A stretch of 64,000 bases of DNA, from assembly GCF_000722545.1 (NCBI RefSeq), contig NZ_JNVM01000017.1, positions 186,001 to 250,000 of the forward strand. Reading direction: 5' to 3'. Source of the stretch: Paenibacillus tyrphae (lineage in GTDB: Bacteria > Bacillota > Bacilli > Paenibacillales > NBRC-103111). The notes under the pieces are model-generated. The model was not told where the DNA came from. It worked only from the letters and a program-made list of their open reading frames with translations, and ran no database searches. The position numbers were made by a program, and so were the translations under genes. Shown here piece by piece: positions 57,995-64,000 of the stretch; the stretch's first letter is position 1; each line of letters starts with the position of its first letter.

Positions 57995-59722
57995 ATGGGA
58001 AAGGCGCTGCTCGGTTATCAAGGAATCAAGCCGGTTCTCGTCATCATGACCTTGCTGACTTTGGTGCAGAGCGCCGCCATCCTAGGTCAAGCGGCATGGC
58101 TGGCGGAGGTCGTCTCCGCCCTGTTTGCCGGCACGCCGCTGCAGGAACTTACAGGGACCGCGCTGCTGTTTCTGCTCGCATTTCTGCTCCGTCAGGCGTC
58201 GGGACTTGTCCAGCAAAAGATCGCGTATCGCTATGCCGAAAAGACGGGCGCGAGCTTGCGCAAGCAATTGATGGAGAAGCTGTTCGAGCTCGGGCCAAGG
58301 TTCGCCAAAACGGAAGGCACGGGCAATTTGGTTACGCTGGTGCTGGACGGGATCTCGCGGTTCCGCACCTTTCTCGAGCTGGTGATTCCCCGCATGCCTT
58401 CCGCGGGGGTTACCCCTGCGGTCGTGCTGGCGTACGTGTTCTGGCTCGATGCCGTATCGGGCGTCATTTTGCTCGTGACGATGCCGATTCTCATCGCGTT
58501 CATGATCTTGATCGGACTTGCCGCGCGGAAGCAGATGCAGCAGCAACGGCAGTCTTACCGCGTCTTGTCGAATCATTTTGTCGATTCGCTCCGCGGGCTG
58601 GAGACGCTGAAGGTACTCGGCCGCAGCCGCTCGCACAGCGAGACGATCGGGCGAGTTAGCGACAAATACCGCTCGGCGACGATGCGCACCTTGCGCGTGG
58701 CATTCTTGTCGTCGTTTGCGCTCGATTTCTTCACCATGCTGTCCGTCGCCTCGGTGGCCGTCAGTTTGGGGCTGCGGCTGGTGAACGGCGACCTCATGTT
58801 GGTAACAGGGCTCACGGTACTTGTTTTGGCGCCGGAGTACTTCCTCCCCGTCCGCTTGGCGGGGGCCGATTACCATGCCACCTTGAACGGCAAAGAAGCG
58901 GGCGAGGCCATCCGTGCCATTCTGGACCGGCCGTCCGGGGCAAAAACCGCGCCCGAGCTTCCGGCCTCGTTCGTCTGGGGCAGCGACAGCGATCTGACGC
59001 TTTCCCGGATTCAGGTGCAGCATGAGCCGGAAGGACCGCCATCGCTGCAGAACGTATCCGTGCGCATCCGGGGCTTGCGGAAAATCGGCATCGTCGGCGA
59101 AAGCGGCGCAGGGAAATCGACGCTGATCGACGTGCTGGGCGGGTTTCTGCATCCGACGTCCGGGACTATCGAGCTTGATGGGTTCAAGGTTGACTCCATG
59201 CACGCGGAGGCCTGGTTCAGCCAAACGACGTACATTCCGCAGCATCCGTATTTGTTCCACGGCTCCTTGGCGGACAATGTCCGCTTCTATGCCCCGGAAG
59301 CGCCGCAGGAAGAAGTTGACCGCGCGATCGCCGCGGCCGGACTTGCCGGGCTCGTCGCCGGCTTGCCCGGCGGTAGCGGGGAAATCGTGGGCAATGGCGG
59401 GCGGCCGCTGAGCGGCGGGCAGGAGCAGCGCGTCGCCTTGGCCCGCGCTTTTCTAAGCCGTCGGCCAATTATGCTGCTCGATGAGCCGACCGCTCATCTG
59501 GACATCGAGACGGAGTATGAACTTAAAGAGACGATGCTTTCCTTGTTCGAGAATAAGCTGGTGTTTCTGGCGACGCACCGCTTGCACTGGATGCCGGATA
59601 TGGACTGGATCATCGTCTTGGATCAAGGACGTGTCGCCGAAACCGGCACGCACGAGGAGCTGCTGGCGAGTAAAGGTATTTATTACCAGTTGATCACATC
59701 ACAGCGGGAGGGGATATCATGA
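57995..59722 (+). CDS. cydD: ABC exporter subunit CydD
   Basis: A 575-residue half-transporter: six helices (about 15-300), then an ATPase with Walker A GESGAGKST, signature LSGGQEQRVALARAF, Walker B IMLLDEPTAHLD and switch His LATHRLHW. The CydDC pair exports cysteine/glutathione-type thiols or handles heme and is needed for bd oxidase assembly. In B. subtilis the third gene is called cydC, so the C/D labels may be swapped. It starts 1 bp after cydB and overlaps the next gene by four bases. Confidence 0.92.
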   Translation: MGKALLGYQGIKPVLVIMTLLTLVQSAAILGQAAWLAEVVSALFAGTPLQELTGTALLFLLAFLLRQASGLVQQKIAYRYAEKTGASLRKQLMEKLFELGPRFAKTEGTGNLVTLVLDGISRFRTFLELVIPRMPSAGVTPAVVLAYVFWLDAVSGVILLVTMPILIAFMILIGLAARKQMQQQRQSYRVLSNHFVDSLRGLETLKVLGRSRSHSETIGRVSDKYRSATMRTLRVAFLSSFALDFFTMLSVASVAVSLGLRLVNGDLMLVTGLTVLVLAPEYFLPVRLAGADYHATLNGKEAGEAIRAILDRPSGAKTAPELPASFVWGSDSDLTLSRIQVQHEPEGPPSLQNVSVRIRGLRKIGIVGESGAGKSTLIDVLGGFLHPTSGTIELDGFKVDSMHAEAWFSQTTYIPQHPYLFHGSLADNVRFYAPEAPQEEVDRAIAAAGLAGLVAGLPGGSGEIVGNGGRPLSGGQEQRVALARAFLSRRPIMLLDEPTAHLDIETEYELKETMLSLFENKLVFLATHRLHWMPDMDWIIVLDQGRVAETGTHEELLASKGIYYQLITSQREGIS

Positions 59723-61467
59723 AACGGGAAGCTTGGCTGCGCCCGGAGTCGCGGGCATTTTACTGGCGGTTCGCGGCGATTGTGGCATTAGGGGCGTTAA
59801 CGGCCGGGTGCGCCGCTTCCCTGATGTTCACTTCCGGTTATCTCATCTCCAAGTCGGCGCTGCGGCCGGAAAACATCTTGATGGTCTACGTCCCTATCGT
59901 CTTGGTCCGAACCTTCGGAACGAGTCGGGCGGTGGTGAGCTATGTCGAACGTCTCGTTGGACACGATACGGTCCTGCGCATGATTTCGCACCTGCGCGTC
60001 CGGCTGTACCGGCTCCTCGAACCGCAAGCGCTGTTCATCCGCTCCCGCTTCCGCACAGGTGACATGCTCGGCGTGCTGGCCGACGATATCGAGCATCTGC
60101 AAAACGTTTATCTGCGCATCGTGTTTCCAGGCGCGGCCGCTTTCATCGTGTTCGTGTTGTCGATTGCGGCGCTGGGCTGCTTCGACGGAAGGTTCGCGCT
60201 GCTGACGGCCGTTTATTTGTTGATTCTCGGCCTCTTGCTGCCTGTCGCTTCCTTAGCGGTCACGCGGAAGAACCATACGCTGATCAAGCGGCAGCGCGGC
60301 GGCCTGTACCGGAAGCTTACCGATGCGGTGCTCGGGATGAACGACTGGGTCGTCAGCGGAAGAGCGGCGAGCTTTATTGAAAGCTACGAAGCCGACGAAG
60401 CGGAAATGGCGCGACTGGAGCGGCGAACGAGCGATTGGACCCGGCGAAGAAACGCGATCGCCCAAGGGGTGGTCGGCCTCATGGTCGTCTCCATGATCTA
60501 TTGGGCGGGCCAGCAAGCCGCCGACCAGCACATCGCCGCGACCTTGATCGCCGCTTTCGTGCTCGTCGTGTTCCCTGTGGCGGATGTGTTCCTGCCCCTT
60601 TCGGAGGCTATAGAGAAGCTGCCGCAGTACCGGGAGTCGCTGAACCGGTTGTCGGGGATTGGCGAGCAGGCCGGCATCGCCCCTGCCCCGGTGCGGAATG
60701 ACCAGAAGGCCGCGGCGGTCTGGACGACAGCACATCTTCAAGTCGACAACGCGTGCTATCAGTACGAGCCCGGAAACCGCCGGGAAATCGACCACGTATC
60801 TCTGGATCTTCCGCAAGGGAAGAAGATCGCGATCATTGGCCGCAGCGGCGCAGGCAAATCGACGTTGCTGAAGCTCATTCAGGGGGCGCTCGTCCCAGCG
60901 GAAGGCCAAGTTACGGTGAACGGTATGCCGGTACATTCGCTTGCCGACGACATCTCCGGCGTCATTTCGGTCTTGAACCAGAGCCCGCACCTATTCGATA
61001 CTTCGGTGACGAACAATATCCGGCTCGGGAAGCCCGAAGCCTCGGACGAGGACATTCGCATGGCAGCCAAGCTCGTCAAGCTGGACGCCCTGATCGAATC
61101 GCTGCCCGCAGGCTATCGGACCCCCATGCACGAAACGGGACAGCGCTTTTCAGGCGGCGAGCGCCAGCGGATCGCGCTTGCGCGCATCCTGCTGCAGGAC
61201 ACGCCGGTCGTGCTGCTGGACGAGCCGACGGTCGGACTCGATCCCCGGACCGAAAGGGATCTGTTGGCCACGATTTTCGATACGCTGCAGGACAAATCCT
61301 TGATCTGGGTTACGCACCATCTCGTCGGGGCCGAACAGATGGACGAAATTATATTTATGGAAAACGGCCGCGTCGAAATGAGAGGTACGCACGTCGAATT
61401 AATGGAGCGCTATCCGCGCTATCGCAATTTGTACCGTCTGGACCGGCCAAGCGAGACGATTCTATAA
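59719..61467 (+). CDS. cydC: ABC exporter subunit CydC
   Basis: A 582-residue half-transporter: membrane domain about 20-310 (LGALTAGCAASLMFTSGYLI, SYVERLVGHDTVLRMISHLR) and ATPase about 340-575 with Walker A GRSGAGKST, signature FSGGERQRIALARIL, Walker B VVLLDEPTVGLD and WVTHHLVG. It pairs with CydD. It overlaps cydD by ATGA and ends shortly before a hairpin terminator, closing the cyd operon. Confidence 0.92.
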   Translation: MKREAWLRPESRAFYWRFAAIVALGALTAGCAASLMFTSGYLISKSALRPENILMVYVPIVLVRTFGTSRAVVSYVERLVGHDTVLRMISHLRVRLYRLLEPQALFIRSRFRTGDMLGVLADDIEHLQNVYLRIVFPGAAAFIVFVLSIAALGCFDGRFALLTAVYLLILGLLLPVASLAVTRKNHTLIKRQRGGLYRKLTDAVLGMNDWVVSGRAASFIESYEADEAEMARLERRTSDWTRRRNAIAQGVVGLMVVSMIYWAGQQAADQHIAATLIAAFVLVVFPVADVFLPLSEAIEKLPQYRESLNRLSGIGEQAGIAPAPVRNDQKAAAVWTTAHLQVDNACYQYEPGNRREIDHVSLDLPQGKKIAIIGRSGAGKSTLLKLIQGALVPAEGQVTVNGMPVHSLADDISGVISVLNQSPHLFDTSVTNNIRLGKPEASDEDIRMAAKLVKLDALIESLPAGYRTPMHETGQRFSGGERQRIALARILLQDTPVVLLDEPTVGLDPRTERDLLATIFDTLQDKSLIWVTHHLVGAEQMDEIIFMENGRVEMRGTHVELMERYPRYRNLYRLDRPSETIL

Positions 61468-61491
61468 TTCCAGCCCGCCTTAAAAGGCGGT

Positions 61492-61530
61492 GAGCTACTG
61501 CTGCTGACAGCCATTGTCAGTAGCTTTTTT
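61492..61530 (+). terminator. Terminator of the cyd operon
   Basis: CTGACA-GCCAT-TGTCAG core with AGCTAC/GTAGCT extension across an asymmetric bulge, followed by TTTTTT. Confidence 0.75.
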
Positions 61531-61611
61531 GCATGCTTTCAACTTTCGGTTAGATTTAGTTACTAACCATTAGGTACAAGCTTCAACCGCTAAAACGATG
61601 AGTACAACGGA

Positions 61612-61644
61612 AACAAGGACCACCTAAGAAAGGTCGTCCTTGTT
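61612..61644. terminator. Hairpin downstream of ydjO
   Basis: AACAAGGAC-C-ACCT (61612-61625) pairs with AGGT-C-GTCCTTGTT (61631-61644), one C-C mismatch. T-runs are short on both strands, so terminator activity is uncertain. Confidence 0.5.
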
Positions 61645-61730
61645 CTTAAAACGATGGGAAAGGGAACCGTGACCGTTCAGATCTTCAGCTCTTGAGGAAC
61701 GCTTGCATGCATGGATCATGTGGTCGCGGG

Positions 61731-61961
61731 CTACGAGATTTGTATGCCTTTCTTGAGCGACTTCGGGTCGCCATTCGGATTAACCAGCAAGGGCAGCATC
61801 TTCACACTACGAACCATCGGGGAGTGGCACTGCCGGCATACTGGCACATCCTCGAACGCAAAGTTGTCCCGCATCCAGCCCTTACATCCTTCCTTGCTGC
61901 AAGACCAGATCGTCGTGTTTTCCTCAGGGATATCCTCTAACGATTTCTTTTGAAAGTACAC
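61731..61961 (-). CDS. ydjO: Cold-inducible YdjO-like small zinc protein
   Basis: A 76-residue protein matching the YdjO family: EENTTIWSCSKEGCKGWMRD, NFAFEDVPVCRQCHSPM and a C-terminal LLVNPNG. Two Cys pairs, C-x4-C and C-x2-C, suggest a zinc ribbon. GTG at 61961 has GGGAGGGG six bases upstream. In B. subtilis ydjO is cold-inducible; its role is unknown. Here it lies directly downstream of a csp gene on the same strand, with a terminator between, fitting joint cold control. Confidence 0.85.
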   Translation of the reverse strand: MYFQKKSLEDIPEENTTIWSCSKEGCKGWMRDNFAFEDVPVCRQCHSPMVRSVKMLPLLVNPNGDPKSLKKGIQIS

Positions 61962-61998
61962 AGTTAACCCCTCCCTTGATTAAAAAACCCTTGATCCT

Positions 61999-62034
61999 AA
62001 AAAAACTGCCCTCAACACAAGTTAAGGGCAGTTT
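61999..62034 (-). terminator. Terminator after csp
   Basis: Minus-strand CTGCCCT/AGGGCAG stem (62006-62012 with 62025-62031) is followed by TTTTTTT (complement of 61999-62005). Some read-through would reach ydjO. Confidence 0.8.
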
Positions 62035-62047
62035 GCTTGGGCTTACA

Positions 62048-62248
62048 TTACAGCTTTACAACATTTTCGGCTTGCGGTCCGCGGTTGCCTTGTACCACAT
62101 TGAATGTGACACGTTGGCCTTCATCCAACGATTTGAAGCCGTCACCTGTGATCGCGCTGAAATGCACGAATACGTCGCCGCCGCCTTCCATTTCGATAAA
62201 GCCAAAACCCTTGTCAGCATTAAACCATTTTACTGTACCTGTTTGCAT
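62048..62248 (-). CDS. CspA-family cold-shock protein
   Basis: A 66-residue cold-shock domain protein. RNP1 is [10 protein letters not shown] and RNP2 is DVFVHFSAI; the start [14 protein letters not shown] and end [10 protein letters not shown] are canonical for CspB/CspD-type proteins. It binds single-stranded RNA and DNA and melts mRNA structure in the cold. ATG at 62248 has GGAGG seven bases upstream. A long leader with a 13-bp perfect stem lies upstream (62306-62365). Confidence 0.96.
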   Translation of the reverse strand: MQTGTVKWFNADKGFGFIEMEGGGDVFVHFSAITGDGFKSLDEGQRVTFNVVQGNRGPQAENVVKL

Positions 62249-62305
62249 CGTATAACCTCCAAAATTTGATTTAACATGTCTTTTTTATCCTTCAAAGAAA
62301 TAAAA

Positions 62306-62365
62306 AATTCACATATTGAAAAAGGTTCCATCACACAAATGATAACCCTTTGCAATATGTGAATT
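62306..62365 (-). promoter_or_regulatory. csp leader hairpin, terminator-like
   Basis: AATTCACATATTG (62306-62318) pairs perfectly with CAATATGTGAATT (62353-62365); inner AAGGTT/AACC pairing extends it. On the minus strand the stem is followed by a T-rich run and then 57 bases to the csp ATG. It may be a temperature-sensitive leader element or a terminator of upstream transcription. Confidence 0.55.
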
Positions 62366-62449
62366 CATAGGTCAACTTTATGATTAGCCTAAGCTTACCA
62401 TAATTAGATCCAAAAGACAAGTTTGTTATCGGAAATAACCCCTTTTCTT

Positions 62450-62697
62450 TTCAGACCTCGGGGCAGCCAAGTTGAAGGACACGGTCGGCAAAGCGGCGGC
62501 CGGTTTTGTGCTCAAGGCAATGAAGCAGGCCGAGCGCATCGGCGTATCGTGGGGAACGACGCTGTACCATGTCGTGAAGGAGTTTCCTTTTGAAGAAAAA
62601 AGAGAACCTCAAGATCGTCCCGCTTGTCGGCGGATCGGCAATGACAAGACCGAAATTCATTCCAACCAGATCGCGTACGAGCTGTCCAAGAAAGGTC
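62450..62697 (+). pseudogene. Remnant of a SorC-family sugar-binding regulator
   Basis: A fragment of the sugar-binding domain only. One frame reads AAKLKDTVGKAAAGFVLKAM through AERIGVSWGTTLYHVVKEFP. A second frame carries KENLKIVPLVGGS. The first frame then resumes with GNDKTEIHSNQIAYELSKKG. These blocks match consecutive conserved motifs of SorC/CggR/DeoR-type regulators, so two compensating frameshifts have broken the middle. The HTH end and the C-terminal half are missing. It has no start signal and is flanked by csp and a hairpin. A decayed gene fragment is the best reading. Confidence 0.7.
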
Positions 62698-62704
62698 TAA
62701 TACA

Positions 62705-62742
62705 AAAAGAGCTCCATCATGACGTCATGACGGAGCTCCTTT
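62705..62742. terminator. Hairpin at the end of the NUDIX gene
   Basis: AGAGCTCC/GGAGCTC stem, further paired through TCATGACGTCATGA, with AAAAA and TTTT flanks. It overlaps the 3' end of the NUDIX gene and also follows the SorC remnant. Confidence 0.65.
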
Positions 62743-63225
62743 TCGCTGCCGATCCGATTCGGATAACTGATAGTCAGTCCTTTGGGCCGTATTCGGCTCA
62801 GCCTTAGCTTGCCGTTTCTGTAAAACGACGTCCCCTTGATTGCGGGCGGCATCTCTTATCCGTTGCACGGTAAACTTGGAGATGGGCTCAGGGAGCTTAT
62901 CGACCAAGAAAAATCCGACTTCGGCGATTTCTTTACCGTCCGGTACGGGCGTCCCTTCCCATTCCGTTATTTTAAAGTCAAACACATAGGCATTCCGCCC
63001 GGATAAATAATAGATGCCCGACAACGCAAAATCGGCGGGATGCATCGCCACCTGGATTTCTTCCTGGCACTCGCGGATGGCGGTTTCCCATGCCGCCTCT
63101 CCTTCCCTTTGCCGGCCCCCCGGCAGCCCCCATTTCCTTTTCCCGTCCGCATGACGGACCAGAAGAACCCTGCCGGCATCGTCGAAAATGACGAAGCCTG
63201 CCCGAATGCTTGTTTTTGACGGCAT
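62725..63225 (-). CDS. NUDIX hydrolase
   Basis: A 166-residue NUDIX protein. The Nudix box G-x5-E-x7-REC-x-EE starts at GGRQREGE (about residue 37) and includes AIRECQEEIQVAM with the metal-binding Glu pair. The N-terminal strand is FVIFDDAGRVLLVRHAD and KWGLPGG precedes the box. The last 40 residues are polar and may be disordered. ATG at 63225 has GGAGGTGG about six bases upstream. Family members hydrolyse nucleoside diphosphate-linked compounds; the substrate is unknown. It is divergent from the second rpn gene. Confidence 0.9.
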   Translation of the reverse strand: MPSKTSIRAGFVIFDDAGRVLLVRHADGKRKWGLPGGRQREGEAAWETAIRECQEEIQVAMHPADFALSGIYYLSGRNAYVFDFKITEWEGTPVPDGKEIAEVGFFLVDKLPEPISKFTVQRIRDAARNQGDVVLQKRQAKAEPNTAQRTDYQLSESDRQRKGAPS

Positions 63226-63292
63226 ATCCGCTCCACCTCCTATGGGAGTAGTGTATGCTGCCAAGGTCCAAAAAGAGCGAGGCCGATTTGGA

Positions 63293-63321
63293 TGTCTAAC
63301 GAAATCGCAGCGTGGTATAAT
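63293..63321 (+). promoter_or_regulatory. Extended -10 promoter of the second rpn gene
   Basis: TGTCTA (63293-63298), 17-base spacer ending CGTGG, TATAAT (63316-63321). It matches the promoter of the first rpn gene at 1886-1914 in hexamers, spacing and the shared TGG before the -10. Confidence 0.6.
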
Positions 63322-63344
63322 GTTAGTGATTGGAGATGATCCGA

Positions 63345-64000
63345 ATGACGGAACTGCTGGACCCGCGGAACGACTTTGTGTTTAAACGAATCTTCGGCAG
63401 CGAAGAGAATAAAGATGTGCTGTTGGCCTTTCTGAATCATACGTTCGTGGAGGCGGGCGAGCCGCCGCTGACCGAGATCGTGCTGCTCAATCCTTATACC
63501 GAGAAAGACGCTCCATACGACAAGCAATCCATCTTTGACATCTGGGCCAAAACTGCCGAGGGCAAGCTGATTAATGTCGAAATGCAGCTGTTCAACAAAT
63601 ATGACAACGAAAAGCGCACCTTGTACTATTGGGGGAAACGTTACTCCAATCAGCTTCAAGAAGGGCAGACCTACAGAGCCTTGAAGAAGTGCGTCACGAT
63701 CAATATCTTAAACTTTTCATTCCTGCCCAACGACCGTTACCACAGCGTCTTTCACCTGCGGGAGGATCATACGCTGATTCCCCTGATCGACGACATTGAG
63801 GTGCATTTTATCGAACTGCCGAAGCTTGACGATCGCGCTGTTTCGATGGAAGGCGGCTTGGTCAACTGGCTGTTGTTCCTGAAAGGCGCGAATAAATCCA
63901 ACTGGGAGGTGCTGGCCATGAACGAACCGACATTGAAGAAGGCGATGACGACGCTCGAATTCCTGAGTCAGGACGCCGAAGCCCGCAGGCTGTACGAAGC
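63345..64000 (+). CDS. rpn: Second Rpn family nuclease, cut by window end
   Basis: The 5' part (218 codons) of an rpn paralogue. It starts MTELLDPRNDFVFKRIFG and has the same catalytic positions, D65 and E79-x-Q81 (NVEMQ). Aligning by eye, 65 of the first 100 residues are identical to the protein at 1944, and no gap is needed there. ATG at 63345 has GGAG about nine bases upstream. The frame is open to the window edge, so the variable C-terminal repeats are not visible. Like its paralogue it has its own promoter and an internal GGGAGGT-ATG. Confidence 0.9.
   Translation, partial: MTELLDPRNDFVFKRIFGSEENKDVLLAFLNHTFVEAGEPPLTEIVLLNPYTEKDAPYDKQSIFDIWAKTAEGKLINVEMQLFNKYDNEKRTLYYWGKRYSNQLQEGQTYRALKKCVTINILNFSFLPNDRYHSVFHLREDHTLIPLIDDIEVHFIELPKLDDRAVSMEGGLVNWLLFLKGANKSNWEVLAMNEPTLKKAMTTLEFLSQDAEARRLYE
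63918..64000 (+). CDS. Putative internal RpnS-like start in the second rpn gene (partial)
   Basis: GGGAGGT (63904-63910) lies eight bases before the in-frame ATG at 63918 (codon 192), giving a product starting MNEPTLKKAMTTLEFLSQ. The arrangement is the same as at 2520. Only 27 codons are within the window. Translation from this start is inferred. Confidence 0.5.
   Translation, partial: MNEPTLKKAMTTLEFLSQDAEARRLYE

Overview
The window looks like chromosomal DNA of a GC-rich Gram-positive of the Paenibacillaceae (Paenibacillus-like; inferred). The grounds are strong GGAGG-type ribosome sites, three LplA/LplB/LplC-type sugar importers without their own ATPase, YesM/YesN-type sensor and AraC-receiver pairs, an S-layer-anchored polysaccharide lyase, and a YdjO/Csp cold-shock pair. 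I see no rRNA, tRNA, CRISPR array, phage or insertion sequence.

Layout. 0-3.5 kb: Cys-rich small protein, nucleotidyltransferase, VanZ-like protein, an Rpn nuclease gene with a probable internal antitoxin start, and a frameshifted gene. 3.7-10.8 kb (minus): sugar importer plus two-component system. 11-16 kb (plus): alkaline phosphatase behind a PhoP-type box, then lipoprotein, LolD-like ATPase and a histidine-rich FtsX-type permease. 16-19 kb: thioredoxin-like protein, small secreted protein, GyrI-like protein and WYL regulator. 19-24 kb (minus): second importer with GH29 fucosidase. 24-27 kb: TraB/GumN protein, VOC protein and TetR regulator with palindromic operators. 27-34.7 kb (minus): membrane AraC regulator and a 1,699-residue PL8 lyase with SLH domains. 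35-36 kb: AT-rich patch with two small unknown genes. 37-40.2 kb (plus): pqqABCDE including a 23-codon pqqA. 40.3-55.3 kb (minus): sigma factor, then a mannoside locus (GH38, clan GH-A enzyme, GH125, third importer, two-component system). 55.6-61.5 kb (plus): cydABDC. 61.7-64 kb: ydjO, csp, a broken SorC-type regulator, a NUDIX gene and a second rpn gene cut by the window end.

The cell appears equipped to harvest complex, possibly host- or plant-derived, glycans: uronic-acid polysaccharide (PL8), fucosides (GH29) and mannosides (GH38/GH125). The importers probably share an MsmX-type ATPase encoded elsewhere.

The most notable signals are: (1) two rpn paralogues, one near each end, that share promoter spacing and an in-frame internal start with an identically spaced GGGAGGT site, matching the gene-within-gene toxin/antitoxin design described for E. 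coli Rpn proteins; (2) a 121-bp palindromic intergenic element in two diverged copies with compensatory base changes; (3) a complete pqqABCDE set in a Gram-positive; (4) a histidine-rich ABC permease next to a CPFC lipoprotein.
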